Of a stretch of DNA of 64,000 bases, positions 32,101 through 42,074 are shown piece by piece. The notes beneath the pieces were generated by a model. That model was not told the DNA's origin. It saw only the letters and a list, made by a program, of their open reading frames with translations, and ran no database searches. The stretch covers positions 646,858 through 710,857 of the forward strand of contig LSRX01000049.1 in NCBI GenBank assembly GCA_001939145.1, written 5' to 3'. A program made the position numbers and the translations under genes. Source of the stretch: Symbiodinium microadriaticum (lineage: Eukaryota; Sar; Dinophyceae; Suessiales; Symbiodiniaceae). Position 1 is the stretch's first letter, and each line of letters opens with the position of its first letter.

Positions 32101-35100
32101 AGGCTAGGTTCCCACTCTAAAGGCCCTTGTTGCCATGTAGAAGAGTTTTCGATCAATGCGCCCTGCAACTCATCTGCGGCAGAAGATCCACCCCTCGTCG
32201 CATTTTCCAGCTTCCCTGGCCCCCCACCTTGCCCTGGCCTCTTGTTGAAGCCTGTTCTTTGAGCTGCAATAATCAGGAAACCACTGCATTCATTTTTTTG
32301 GGGGGGATCTAGGGTTGAGGGCTTACTACAGATCTCAACTATAACTGAAATAAAACTCTTTAACCAAAACACAGATCTCAATTATAGCATCTGAAATAAA
32401 ACTCCCTAACCAAAACCCAGCTGGGGCAAACTGCACGAGGGGGGCTGTAAGAACTCCGGGCGTTTCGGGATTGCGTGTGGCTTCGGGGTTAGGGCATAGG
32501 GTTCAGGGCTCAGGGAATGGAGACTGCAGTCGAACTCAGAGAAGAAATTGCAAGAACAAGGATTGAAGGCAAGCGGGACAAAAATCCTCCTATCCCCTGA
32601 ACCCGATATAAACCCAAGTACATCCTAAACCCGAAACCCAGACCCGAAACCCTTCGTCGACGCGGAGTGTCCCTCTAACCCTGAAGCCTGAACTTGTCAC
32701 CTGCCATGGTTTAGGGTTTAGGGTTTCTGGTTGAGTTGAGCAGGCTAGCGGTAGCTCTCTGAATCAGGGTCCCGTTTAGGGTCCTTGTTATAAGGGTGCC
32801 GTACTACTTTGGGGACCGAAGAAGGGACCCTATCGAGTCTAGAGAACTACCCACCACCACTCCAACACCTAAAGCCTCCACCCGAGCGCTCAACCCTGGA
32901 CCCGATAAGTGCTACGGCTGATGATATCAATCCTGCATTACCCATAATAAGGGATATACCACAATTCCCATAGTTTAGGGTCCTTAAGGTAATGCAGGAC
33001 TTCTATCATCAACAGTAGCCCGGTAGTCCCGATAAGGCCCCGGACCCTACACCCGGCCTGTGAACAAAAAGACTGCCGGGCGGGAGACCTTGATTCAACA
33101 GGCTCTAACCCTAACCCCTACCCCCTAAACCCTGGACCCTAAACCCTAAAAGCGGGGGTGGCTCGCGGCTTGTAGGGTTGAGAGTTTGGGTTCACGGCTG
33201 GCTTAGCTTTGCAAGTGGATGCTGAGGTTTGGGGTTTAGGGTCCAGGGTGTAGGCTAGGGTTTTGGGTTTAGGGTCCAGGGTGCATGAGGACTTGATTGG
33301 GCCATATAATCAGGCATCAAAGCGGGTTTACCAGGTGCAGAAAGCGGTCTTGAGGGCATTTGAAGAAGGGTTTGGAGATTTTTGTGTCTACTTACTGTAA
33401 AGGGTCAAGGTTCTTAGTATGTAAGTGAGAACTGGGGCGATAGCAAATTACCCGAAGTTTGCGCATCGTCCTCCTTCTAGCCCATTGACCGCCTACTTCA
33501 GCACCCTCCTGAACCTCTCACTGCTGAAAATGTCGAGGATCCCTCAGGCGGTTTGTTTTTGTCAAGTATGCGTTTTGGTAGTAGAGGGTACCGGGTATCA
33601 GGATCCCTAAACCCTAAACCCCTAAACCCTCAACCCTAAACCCCTAAATCCTAAACCCTAAAACGTGGCAGTTTATGTGAACTGCCGGAGTCTTAGCGCT
33701 GGGAGGGAAAGCTGTCGGAATCGGGGCATGCAAAGCACCCTGACGGTCGATGTACCTAAGTAGTAGATGCTTTGGGAACACAAAATACCTGTATTGTAAG
33801 GGATAAAAGCCAGGGCATAAAAAGGATTTAAGGTTTAGGGTTCAGGGTTTAGGGGTGTGTGCATGAGGACATGATCACATAGAAAGTCTTGGCTTCGGTG
33901 GCAATGTTGGGTCAATCCTTCTGTTCAGAGGTATAGCCATGACGACAGTTGAGGGTGCAGAGTCTATGCCTTCTGAACCCTAAACCCTAAACCCTAGAAC
34001 CTACTGTTAATGATAAAAATCCTGCATGACTTTTTAAGGACCCTAAACTATGGGAACTATGGGCTATTCCTTATTATGGGTACTGCAGGACTTATATCAT
34101 CAACCTTATGTCATCAACCCTATCATCGCCTACTTGTTGTAAGGTCCGCATGTGTAAACGATTGCCCGCAAGAGTAGACCTTAGCTTCCTTCGCTGCTCA
34201 TTATGGGACTTCGGGTCCTTTTTGGGCACCAAAACCCGAAGACAAAAGCAATAACATTCACGACCCTAAACCCCAAGCCCTAAACCCTAAAAAATCGGAA
34301 ACTACCCAACTAGCTTCTGCTTGGCTACGGCAAGGTGGGGTATCGAAAAAGCCGCTTCGAAGAGTCCGGCGCTCAGGCAAGTTGTGGTTTTTTTGGGGGC
34401 TCTTCAGGGGTTCAGGGGTTAGGGTCCAGGGTTTAGGGTTTAGGATGTTTCGGGTTCAATGTTTAGGGTTTAGGGTTCGATGTTTAGGGTTTAGGGTTCG
34501 ATGTTTAGGGTTTAGGGTTCAATGTTTAGGGTTTAGGGTTTAGGATTCAAGGTTCAGGGTTCAGGGTTCAAGGTTTAGGGTTTAGGGTTCAACGTTTAGG
34601 GTTGCGGGGTTTCGGATCTGGGGTTTGTGCAGGGGCTTGGTGCTTGGGCTGTGCTTCCGTGATTTTTTTTAGCACGGGATCTTGGAATATATCTGAAGCC
34701 CAAATCACATCTATCACAGGTTCTGGAACAGTAGCAGTAGTCCTTTAGCCACAAGCCCTACACAGTACTCAAACGTCTCACAAGAAACAACCCTCTAAGG
34801 TACAACACCTCATCCCTTAAACGAAAAAAGACCCTGTAGAACAGCCATGAAGGCCTAACCACATCTAAACCGCCGAGCTGCCATCTACTATACCCCAGTA
34901 CTCTGTATTCAGGACTGATCAGGGCTGTACTATAGGGTGCTTGGGCGATCCTGGTACACCCTAGAACATGAAACGTTAATAGCCTTAAGCCAGTAAAGAC
35001 CATACGAAATCCCTGATGAAGCCCGAAGCCCTCTAATCTAGCCTCAACCCTACAAACCTCGACCCTCAACCTTAAGCCTTCCACTAAGGGTCCATGTGCC

Positions 35101-38100
35101 CAAATAGTATATACTTGGGCCTTAGAGTATTCCCCATATATAGGTACTTTGGGGCCAAACTATATACTATTTGGGCACATGGACCCTTAGGGTTATGGTA
35201 AACCCTAAACGCCCTCCAATTATGGTAAACCCTAAACCCTAAACCCTAAACCCCTAATCCCTAAACCCTAAACCCCTAAACCCCTATAAGCCCTCCACAA
35301 AATCGGCCCCGGGGAGCATCTTCGAAGCTGGGGCGGGAACCGCAGATGCTGCCAGGTGCTACGCGACTGTCGCTGCAGCCTCTTGGGGTGCCCCTACTTG
35401 GAGGCCCAGGGGACTTAGACCTCAAAGGGGTGCCTACAAGGGTTCCTTTGAAGGGTTCTTTTAGGGTTTCTAGAAGGGTTCTTTGAGGTCTACAATACTT
35501 GGAGGCCCAGGCGACTTAGCAATTCGGTTATAGGTAGGGTTAGAATTAGGGTAACTCCATCTAGGGTACTTATAGCTGTACTTATAACCTACTTACTAAG
35601 TCCCATGGGCCTTGAAGTAAGAAGGCTCCCAAGGTTTAGGGTCTTCGGGGTTATCTAACAAGCATGCACTCTAAGAAATGCTAAGCTACGTAACTACTAT
35701 CCTATGACCCCAAGTACCATATTATTGGGTCCTTTGGACCCTTAGGGTCTAGTTGGGTGCTAGGGTTGAGGATAGCATCAACTGTAGTTTCCTGTTTGGG
35801 GGAGTCTACAACAAGTTTCTTGGGTACTTGCATGCCGGGAGGCTGCTCGCTTGTCCCCTTCCTTTTTGGACGTTAAGTTTAGGAGTTGGTTTTGGATTTG
35901 CGGGTTTAGGGCTTAGGGTTTCAGGTTTGGGGCTTAGGGTCTGGGAGTCAAGTTAAAGCTGCTTTGGTGCTTCCGGGGGCTGTGCTGGTGATGGATTTGA
36001 AGGGTTTGCCCCGGCTTATAGGAACCCGTCCCCCAAGTGCAGAACCGGAGCTCTGGAGAGCATCACTGCCGATCAAATCAAAGCCTGTGCGCGTGATGGC
36101 CGCAGGGGGCCCAGCGTGTGGCAGGCAAAGTGCCATCCCCATCGTCCCGGCCGAGCTATTTTTGTTTCTCTCGCTCTCGCTCTCTCTCCCACCCCCGCTT
36201 TTTTTGGCTGGGCCAACTGTAATGAATTTGAACTATAGGCATTTAACTTACACTTGAACCCAGCATTCCACGCCACAGTCGAATTCCACCTGACCGGAGG
36301 CCTAGCTCCAAACCCAAACCTGATCAATCCTAAATCCTAAATCCTACCAGGTTAGCTTGAAGCTGCAGAAACCAACTTGATCCAGGTGCTGTTCAAGGAA
36401 TTGTCCCCAGGAACCCCAGACAGGTAGGCTTGTGTGGCGCTCAGGTAGACCTCGAAGCAGGTTGCCTTAAAGGCGGTGTTTTAAGGGTTTAGGGTTTAGG
36501 GTAATCATACCTGTCTAAGTTTGTAGTAATGTGGCGGCCCTTTTAGTATTATGGGCCTCTTTAATGCGTCACTTCGGGTCCTTATTCAAGCCGGGACCAA
36601 AAAAATGCCCCCGGTTCCAGATTATTCAAGCCAAAAGTTTTGGTCGGGGGGGGGGGTCCACTAAACGAGCCGCAACATTAAACCCCAAAAAGTTGAAAAC
36701 CGGATTGAGGACAAATAGCACTGGGATTCCGTTAAGGATGGAGGCTAGTGGGTTTCCAGCTTTTGAGCTTCTACTATAGCTTGAATGGCTTCGGCGTGCT
36801 TAGATTTTACGTCTAGGGTTACCCTAAGGGTCCATGTACCCAAATAGTATATACGTGGGCCTTAAAGTATTCCCTACGTAGGTACTTTGGGGCCAAAGCA
36901 TATACTATTTGGGCACATGGATCCTAAGGATTCATTAGCCCTTCCCGAACGATTCCCCAGCGCCGGCCTATCCATAGGTACCGTGGGCTCTGCGATGTCG
37001 CCTGGGCGTTGAATAGTCGCGAAGGTTTTGAGATGCTGTAGGTTTAGTATATACTTTGGCTCCAAAGTACCATATAGGGAATACTTTAAGGCCCAAGTAT
37101 AGACTATTTGGGTACAAGGACCCTTAGGGCTCAGGGCTTGGCTGGTAGAATTTCGGCTGCAGCGTGTTGACATGCAGAAGATCTGAACGAGAGTCTTGGA
37201 CATCCACCCAAAACACCTGCGCCGCTTGTGGCGCGCTGGCAGCAGTCTTCACGGACGGGCGTGCATCCGCTCCAAGAACTGCATGCCCCGGCGCTGCGTC
37301 TCCTCGTGGAGAGGCGGTGGTAGTGCAACTTCGGTCCTGCAATCTCGATAGCACTCTGCATCGCACATCCTCAGCGAGCTTGGAAATCTTAACCCCTCAA
37401 CCCTAAATCCTAACCCCTATAAGCCCGACAGGGGGGCTTCTGCAGCAAAAGTTTCGACACAGAAGTTGTCTGACAAGGTGTAGGGTACCACATGCCACCT
37501 GTTGGGGCCCAGGGTTTAAGGTTTAGGGGCTAGGAATATGAGTGATGCTTATTTCTGTTGGGGTTCATAAGCCCGAGGGTCCACGTGCTCAAAGTTAGGG
37601 CTTTGGGTACAAAAGGCCTTTTCAGAGCGTAGTTTCTGGGGACCATAACCCCAATGACTCAGGAACTTACTTGGACCCATCGGGCAGGACAAACAAGGGA
37701 TCCCTGTTGAAGGGTTCCTTGCAGCTTCCATTGAGGGGCCCTAAAAGGGACTAGTGGTTGGAGGGGTTGACGGTTCGAAGTTCGAACCCTAAACCCTAAA
37801 GCCTCAACCCTAAACCCTAAACCCTAAACCCCGAAACCCTTAAACCCGATTTTAGGGTTTATAAGAACCAGGCCCCGATGGCGGACTTTCAGGGTTTCGG
37901 GTTTAGGGGTTTAGGGGTTCGGGTTTAGGGTTTTTACGGCTGCCATGCGCACGAGAGTTTGCGAACATGCCTTTTTAAACAAGCCCGATTGCGCGTCGGC
38001 ACAGACTCGAGGGGTTTAGGGTTTAGGGGTTTAGGAAGTTTAGGGTTAAGGGATTAGGGTTTAGGGTTAAGGGGTAGAGGGGTTAGGGGTTGGGGTTGAA

Positions 38101-38824
38101 AGTCCTTAACTCTGTCAACCACAGGGTCTAGGGGTTTAGGGTTTACCTGGGCCCTATAAAACCTACCATTCTAGGTTTACTCTTTATATTATAAGTCCTT
38201 AAAAACGGTACGTTCTTTGGGGTTAAGGTGGGGTTTAGGCTTTAGGGTTTAGGGGTTTGTAGTTTAGGGTTTGTTCGAGAGCTGAAATACGCGGTCAGAC
38301 CCGTCGGGATCCTTCTGCCAGGGGTTTAGGGTTTACCTGGGCCCCAAAATAACCTACCGTGTTAAGGTTCCTTGTTATAGGTTCTCTATATTAAGTCCTC
38401 AAAAGGGTAGGTTCTTCGGGGTTACAGTAGGGTTTAGGGTTGCATCGGAAGACTTTTCAAGATCTTCCAAGCAAAAATCAAATAACAACCGAAGTGTTTA
38501 AAAGGATAAACTCCCCTGAAGTGGTATTCTGCTGAACATCGGACACAATTCTTGAAAGCACTAAAGAAGCATCACCACCTCTAGAGACGACAGATGCATG
38601 GCAAGCTAGAGTGCATGCCATGCACACAGAGCTACCCAGTCGAAGAGCCTACATACTGAACTGGCTCAACCATAATCCCAAAACCCCAAACCTTGTCAAA
38701 CCCTCTAAACCCTTTAACACAGACACTCCTCCCCCCTCCCTAAACCCTAAACCCTCATCTACACCCTTGCAGCCTGGTTCTTGAAGAACTCAGGGTCTTT
38801 CTCCATGACTCCTTGCCGCCACTC
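29085..38824 (-). CDS. Beta-class carbonic anhydrase, dispersed exons (partial)
   Basis: Six minus-strand exons assemble a beta carbonic anhydrase core: 38824-38765 (EWRQGVMEKDPEFFKNQAA), 35379-35341 (GCSDSRVAPGSIC), 33088-33058 (GLPPGSLFVH), 32021-31946 (NIANLVNNTDT...QYAVGILK), 30713-30651 (VQHIILCGHYDCGGILAAV) and 29132 to about 29085 (DDHPSPLSNWLRHIRD). The last five join in frame with correct phases. From GCSDSR to CGHYDCGG, alignment with E. coli Can from memory needs no gap. Cys of GCSDSR and His/Cys of CGHYDCGG are the known zinc ligands of the family, and the Asp-Arg pair is present. Reaction: CO2 hydration to bicarbonate. Donors are GT, GC, GC and GA. Not found: the short exon before GCSDSR (LWIG region), the targeting N-terminus and the C-terminus. 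Compartment unknown. Confidence 0.85.
29795..29915. mobile_element. Introner-type element, family A, intronic copy
   Basis: The ends CTGGGTTCTTGTTAAGAAAT and CTTCTTAACAAAGCCCAG are flanked by TTTT on both sides (29791-29794, 29916-29919). With a TTTT target it has no donor-like dinucleotide, so it could not splice by the route seen in the ankyrin gene. It lies inside the large intron between the last two carbonic anhydrase exons. Confidence 0.88.
29926..30195 (-). CDS. Open frames inside a carbonic anhydrase intron, unknown
   Basis: Minus-strand frames overlap here. The 89-codon frame ends LKRLYDGRSK. A second one reads MFELLTGCIDVMSRVFACVD and looks at least as protein-like. The position inside the 1.5-kb intron argues for an unrelated insertion, an alternative exon or decayed sequence. 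Confidence 0.25.
   Translation of the reverse strand: MLGRELLRLVARTGNQCTRIRCLLECEALHRRQPTCSSCSLVVSMSCRVSLLVLMRSASVLYCSSRFWSSASTVPTPTALKRLYDGRSK
30283..30431. mobile_element. Inverted-repeat element, family L
   Basis: AAGAGGGTCACTTGTAGGGTGCC is partly mirrored by AGGAAAAAGGGTCACTCTGGGAGACC, with GGGTTCC/GGTACC pairs inside. Single copy, looser symmetry than the other families. Confidence 0.4.
30514..30618. mobile_element. MITE-like palindrome, family C copy 6
   Basis: CTGTTGATGATATAAATCCTGC is mirrored by GCAGGATTTAGATCATCAGCCG. It lies 33 bp beyond the donor of the CGHYDCGG exon. Confidence 0.92.
30651..30713 (-). CDS. Beta carbonic anhydrase exon with zinc-site CGHYDCGG
   Basis: A 63-nt exon of 21 whole codons: acceptor TTGGAAG|GTT, donor CGAAAC|GACGTC (GA type). 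HIILCGHYDCGG contains the zinc His and second zinc Cys. Confidence 0.93.
31057..31163. mobile_element. MITE-like palindrome, family M
   Basis: TTTCCGAAAATAGGGGACCCTA is mirrored by AAGGTACCCTGATTTTCGGAAA. It lies in a carbonic anhydrase intron. Confidence 0.82.
31946..32021 (-). CDS. Beta carbonic anhydrase exon NIANLV...QYAVGILK
   Basis: A 76-nt exon: acceptor GATCGCAG|GAAC, donor CTAAAG|GCCCGG (GC type). The sequence NIANLVNNTDTSAMSVIQYA is diagnostic of beta carbonic anhydrase (E. coli has VANLVIHTDLNCLSVVQYA). Confidence 0.92.
32750..32852. mobile_element. MITE-like palindrome, family H copy 2
   Basis: GGTAGCTCTCTGAATCAGGGTCCC is mirrored by GGGACCCTATCGAGTCTAGAGAACTACC. It lies in a carbonic anhydrase intron. 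Confidence 0.85.
32915..33016. mobile_element. MITE-like palindrome, family C copy 7
   Basis: CGGCTGATGATATCAATCCTGC is mirrored by GCAGGACTTCTATCATCAACAG. It ends about 40 bp from the GC donor of the 31-nt micro-exon. Confidence 0.9.
33058..33088 (-). CDS. Beta carbonic anhydrase micro-exon GLPPGSLFVHR
   Basis: A 31-nt exon: acceptor ATCAAG|GT, donor CACAG|GCCGGG (GC type). It supplies the LxPG.LFVHR segment at exactly the spacing expected between GCSDSR and the RNIAN helix. Family C and H palindromes fill the intron on its 3' side. Confidence 0.85.
33284..33400 (+). CDS. Exon-like frame on the strand opposite the carbonic anhydrase
   Basis: The plus-strand frame HEDLIGPYNQASKRVYQVQK continues AVLRAFEEGFGDFCVYLL to TAA. 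Composition is convincingly protein-like, yet it sits in an intron of the minus-strand gene. It could be a nested gene fragment or coincidence. No family is recognised. Confidence 0.35.
   Translation, partial: HEDLIGPYNQASKRVYQVQKAVLRAFEEGFGDFCVYLL
34003..34108. mobile_element. MITE-like palindrome, family C copy 8
   Basis: CTGTTAATGATAAAAATCCTGC is mirrored by GCAGGACTTATATCATCAACC, with several substitutions in the left arm. Confidence 0.85.
34400..34605 (+). repeat. Telomere-like array with TTCGATGTTTAGGGTTTAGGG unit
   Basis: A ~21-bp higher-order unit (TTCAATGTTTAGGG or TTCGATGTTTAGGG plus TTTAGGG) is repeated about six times. Confidence 0.88.
35083..35193. mobile_element. MITE-like palindrome, family F copy 1
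   Basis: CTAAGGGTCCATGTGCCCAAA and TTTGGGCACATGGACCCTTAG are near-perfect inverse arms, followed by TAGTATATA/TATATACTA. Other copies: 36.83, 37.04, 41.97 and 49.52 kb. Confidence 0.95.
35341..35379 (-). CDS. Beta carbonic anhydrase exon with zinc-site GCSDSR
   Basis: A 39-nt exon: acceptor CCAAGAG|GC, frame (G)CSDSRVAPGSIC, donor TGCG|GTTCCC. It carries the first zinc cysteine and the catalytic Asp-Arg pair. A family G palindrome begins 14 bp upstream of the acceptor. Confidence 0.85.
35393..35620. mobile_element. Family G palindrome copy 4 with duplicated left arm
   Basis: TACTTGGAGGCCCAGGGGACTTAG occurs at the start and again about 105 bp later. In between is a GGGTTCCTTTGAAGGG block flanked by GACCTCAAAG/CTTTGAGGTC. 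The right arm CTTACTAAGTC...CATGGGCC is single, so one palindrome appears to have been inserted into, or duplicated by, another. Confidence 0.8.
36730..36795 (-). CDS. Exon-like helical frame, unknown product
   Basis: The minus-strand frame KHAEAIQAIVEAQKLETH is helical and in the right strand and interval for an upstream carbonic anhydrase exon, but matches no known motif of that enzyme. Confidence 0.3.
36832..36929. mobile_element. MITE-like palindrome, family F copy 2
   Basis: CCCTAAGGGTCCATGTACCC is mirrored by GGGCACATGGATCCTAAGG with ATAGTATATA arms inside. Confidence 0.92.
37041..37129. mobile_element. Family F palindrome copy 3, left arm truncated
   Basis: The right arm GGGTACAAGGACCCTTAGGG is intact. 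The left side begins only at TTTAGTATATACTTTGG. Confidence 0.88.
37124..37390 (-). CDS. Repeat-free segment open in several frames
   Basis: Minus-strand frames of 76 and 80 codons and a plus-strand frame of 80 codons overlap. The minus frame with KLAEDVRCRVLSRLQDR and VQDSRSDLLHVNTLQPKFY looks most protein-like. It cannot be decided by eye. Confidence 0.3.
   Translation of the reverse strand, partial: KISKLAEDVRCRVLSRLQDRSCTTTASPRGDAAPGHAVLGADARPSVKTAASAPQAAQVFWVDVQDSRSDLLHVNTLQPKFYQPSPEP
38144..38233. mobile_element. MITE-like palindrome, family Q copy 1
   Basis: ACCTGGGCCCTATAAAACCTACC and GGTACGTTCTTTGGGGTTAAGGT arms with TTATAAGTCCTTAAAA inside. A second copy follows within 100 bp. Confidence 0.75.
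38334..38430. mobile_element. MITE-like palindrome, family Q copy 2
   Basis: ACCTGGGCCCCAAAATAACCTACC is mirrored by GGGTAGGTTCTTCGGGGTTACAG. Diverged copies lie near 53.74 and 61.33 kb. Confidence 0.8.
38536..38680 (+). CDS. Exon-like open frame, unknown product
   Basis: The plus-strand frame opens after TGA and reads TSDTILESTKEASPPLETTD then AWQARVHAMHTELPSRRAYI and LNWLNHNP, without ATG at its start. Composition is clearly protein-like, so it is probably an internal or terminal exon of a plus-strand gene close to, and opposite, the carbonic anhydrase N-terminal exon. Confidence 0.4.
38765..38824 (-). CDS. Beta carbonic anhydrase exon, N-terminal helix
   Basis: After acceptor CGCCAG the 20-codon frame EWRQGVMEKDPEFFKNQAAR matches the W...V...DPEFF helix that precedes the active-site strand in this family. 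A GT donor (AAGG|GTGTAG) follows. It lies 3.4 kb upstream of the GCSDSR exon, so assignment to the same gene rests on order, strand and motif. The linking exon is missing. Confidence 0.6.
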
Positions 38825-39257
38825 CTGGCGGCCAGGGGATCCGCATGCCGCGCAGCTTCAAGCTTCGTGTTTGGGATTTTAGAGTTTCAGGCTTTAGGGT
38901 TTAGTCTTGAGGACAGCTTTGGGTTTATGCGGGATAGGGCTGGAGTTTACGGTTTGGAGCCGGTGGGCCAATTTGCTGTTGGTCGAAGGGTCCAAACGAC
39001 CCAACAATTAGGTACTTGGGCTCCGGACACTAGTCATCTAGGTTAATTAATGCTTGGGAAAATACAATAATTAGGTACTTGGGCTCAGGATACTATGGTC
39101 ATCTAGGCTAATGTATGGGAAAATACATGACGACAAGCTCAAAAAACAGTTCAACAACCCGATAGGTCGACGAAATACCTGAGGCCCACCAGTGTAAAGC
39201 TCTCCCGCTAGCTGTCTAAGGTGCCTGGAAGGAAACTTGCACTTGCTGACACAACTG

Positions 39258-39400
39258 GGCAGTTCTCTAAATTAGGGTCCCTTTCTGGGTCTCCAATATA
39301 GTAGGGCACCCTTATAAAAAGGGACTTAGAAAACCACCCATTATATCCCTATATACATAGAAAGGAACCTAAAAGGGACGCGAATTTAGAAAACTACCCA
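39258..39400. mobile_element. MITE-like palindrome, family H copy 3
   Basis: GGCAGTTCTCTAAATTAGGG is mirrored by GCGAATTTAGAAAACTACCC, with an additional GGGACTTAGAAAACCACCC in the middle. Confidence 0.82.
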
Positions 39401-39550
39401 TCTGGTCATCGATGAAAGTAAATACTGCCGTCGCAGCAAGGCAGAGAAGCCCTGCAGACCAGGCGGCCGTAGAGTGTTCGGGAGGCTTTAGGGCTTAGGG
39501 CTTAGGGTTTAGGGTTTGAGGGTTTTTGAATGCAGTACTACATTACCCTA

Positions 39551-39634
39551 TAACCCTCCAGGTACCTGCTCTAGACGGCCCTATATAGGGGCTCTAGTAA
39601 CCTCCTATAGTAGGCACCTGGAGGCTTAGGGTTA
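39551..39634. mobile_element. MITE-like palindrome, family E copy 5
   Basis: AACCCTCCAGGTACCTGCTCTAG is mirrored by CCTATAGTAGGCACCTGGAGGC. Confidence 0.85.
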
Positions 39635-39900
39635 AGGTGGACGCAGCCAGATATCACGATGCACTTCTCCTCACTGAGACACGTACAGCTAACACCGCTC
39701 ATCGAACAATTGCATACATGCGAGCTTGCGCTGGAAGTAAAGTATTTCTTGTGTTGGCCCTACTGCCCAAGTAAAACAGCCTATTTACAACCTTAAGCCC
39801 GAAAACATACATCCTAGCTAAGGACCAGCCAGCTTGTAATTTATAAGCCTGCGCCGCGCTCCTCCCACAACGGCTCAATAGCAACCTTAAGAGGATACTA

Positions 39901-40117
39901 CTATTGATGATACAAATCCTGCATGACCTTAAGGACCCTAAGCCATGGGAAGTATGGTATGACCCTAAACCCTAAACCCTAAACCGGAACATTATGTTCC
40001 TGACTATGGGTAGCTCTCTAAATTAGGGTCCCCTTTAGGGTACTGTTTATAAGGGTGCCATACTGTCTTGGGGACCTACCCCTATGGGGTAATGCAGGAT
40101 GTATATCATCAGCCGTA
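39901..40117. mobile_element. Family C palindrome copy 9 invaded by telomere motifs and a family H half-element
   Basis: The outer arms CTATTGATGATACAAATCCTGC and GCAGGATGTATATCATCAGCCG enclose a CCCTAAACCC block and a family H segment (GGGTAGCTCTCTAAATTAGGG to GGGGACCTACCCC). A clear case of nested insertion. Confidence 0.88.
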
Positions 40118-40390
40118 GGGATCCTTAGGGAATCTTGCTCTCTTCTAACCTTATAAGGATCCCAGAACTGAAGGTCACCCTTTAAACCCAGGGTTTAGGG
40201 TTTAGGGGGTTTAGAGTTTAGGAGTTTAGGGGTTTAGGGTTTGGGGGTTTAGGGATTTGGGGAAACCGTCCTCATTGCAGTTTATGAGCTCGTCGATCGA
40301 CCACTCCTCCGCGCTTTCCACGGCGGTCTTCAGTACTCGACCCAGAACACCCCCCAAAAACCGCTTTCGGGCTTAGGGTCCCTGGAGTCA

Positions 40391-40500
40391 TACTGTTGAT
40401 GATGATATAAATCCTGCAAAAGGGACCCTAAACGATGGGAATTATGGTAGGTTCCTCAAAATTTATGGGGCAAAAATGCAGGATTTTAGATCATCAACCC
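40391..40500. mobile_element. MITE-like palindrome, family C copy 10
   Basis: CTGTTGATGATGATATAAATCC is mirrored by CAGGATTTTAGATCATCAACC. The left arm has an extra GAT. Confidence 0.88.
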
Positions 40501-40627
40501 TAGGAAGCCCCAAAAGGATTTACGAGGGCCCCAGGCACGGCTCTGGAGCCTTCAGGGTTCCTCTGCAGCCTTTGCAGGACCTAGGCTTCGAGGGTTCCTT
40601 GCCGTCGCTGTGATCATGACCCCTAAC

Positions 40628-40795
40628 TTTCCGGGTACCTACCCCTAAGGGTCCAAGCAATCCTTACTTATGGTTTTGGGTACCTATAAAGGCCCCAAAG
40701 TCCTTCAATAATGAGCACTTGGACCCTTAGGGTACTACATAGAGGGTACTTGAGCTCCGAGGGCCCTAGATAGTAGATACCTGGAGGGTTAGGGT
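40628..40795. mobile_element. Family E palindrome copy 6 containing an F-like palindrome
   Basis: The outer arms CCGGGTACCTACC and ATAGTAGATACCTGGAGGG surround CCCTAAGGGTCCAAGCAATCC and GAGCACTTGGACCCTTAGGG. The inner element resembles a segment at 9851-9905. Confidence 0.82.
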
Positions 40796-41970
40796 TTTTG
40801 TCAGCTGCTAGCAGTAAGCAAGGCAAGTGTTTTGGATCCAGGTACGTTGCTAACTTGACAATCCTGGCCTCAGCGCCCACGTGTCAATCACTGTTCCCTG
40901 CGGATGCGTTCCGAAATTACTTTAAAGTTGCACGACAAAGTTCTACTCCTTCAGGAGTTCTGAAACAACACAACGCTCCGTACAGACAAGGGGTGGGCTC
41001 TGCTTCGTCATGAATCAAAACGAGCGAGAAAGCGATGCTTCCAATCAGTTACATGGAACATTAAGATGAGCAAGACTCAATGGGGGAACAAAAATCAAGG
41101 GTTAGTAGGCAAACTAAAGCTGCAGAGCCGAAACAAATTACAACAATACATAAAGCTGCTCATCACTAAACCTGGCACCGAAACCCCAAACCCCATCAAA
41201 TAATAGCACTAAGCCCTAAACTCTAAATCCTTAAACCTCTCATAAACCAATCTTCTTTTCCCGACCCAAGCACAACAGTTCCCCCCAGTCCTTCCGTGCT
41301 GGCAGCGAGGAGTTAAAGTTCCTGACGGCACATCTGGATATGGCCTGCAGGGATTGGGTTCTGGGTTTGGGATTGCTTTGGGTTTGGGGCTAGTGATATT
41401 AATGTTTGACTCGGCTAGGAAATCACAGAAAAAGACAAACGACATTGCTATCCCTGCACCCTCAACCCTAAACCCCTAAGCCATAAACCCCAAACCCTGA
41501 TCCCTAAACCCTAACCATTGTTCTGAGAACCTTGTGATCCCTGTTGCCATCCTCACTACGACAGCAGTCTCGGTCAACCGAAAAACACCCCTGGCCGTCG
41601 CCCTTGCGCCCTGACTTTTTCTGTTTGAAGTTGTGGCCTACATGACATGGAAATGTAGTGGTGGAAAGACGGATGATGCCCCGTCGAATCATGACCCTCA
41701 CTTGCTCCACTGCGCGCAAGTAGCGATCCAGTAGGGTAGGCGAGAAGGGTCCCCTAAACCCTAAACTGCCCTAAACCCTCAGTATAGTAATAGTATAGCA
41801 TAGTATAGTACAGTACAATTTAGTATAGTATCGTGTAGTATAGTATAGCCCTTGAAAAGAATGTAAGAGCCATACTGGCAAGCTGTCTCAAGGCCAGCTT
41901 GGATGTGCAAGATACAGTACGAAAGCCAAAGCTAGCGTTTAGGGTATAGGTTTTAGGGTTTAGGGCTTAG

Positions 41971-42070
41971 GGGGTGCATGTACCCAACTAGCATATGCTT
42001 TGGCCCAAAGTGCCTAGATACTGACTGCTCAGGGGCCGAGGTATATCCTAGTTGGGTACATGGACACCCT
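41971..42070. mobile_element. MITE-like palindrome, family F copy 4 (diverged)
   Basis: GGGGTGCATGTACCCAACTAG is mirrored by CTAGTTGGGTACATGGACACC. Confidence 0.85.
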
Positions 42071-42074
42071 ATAA

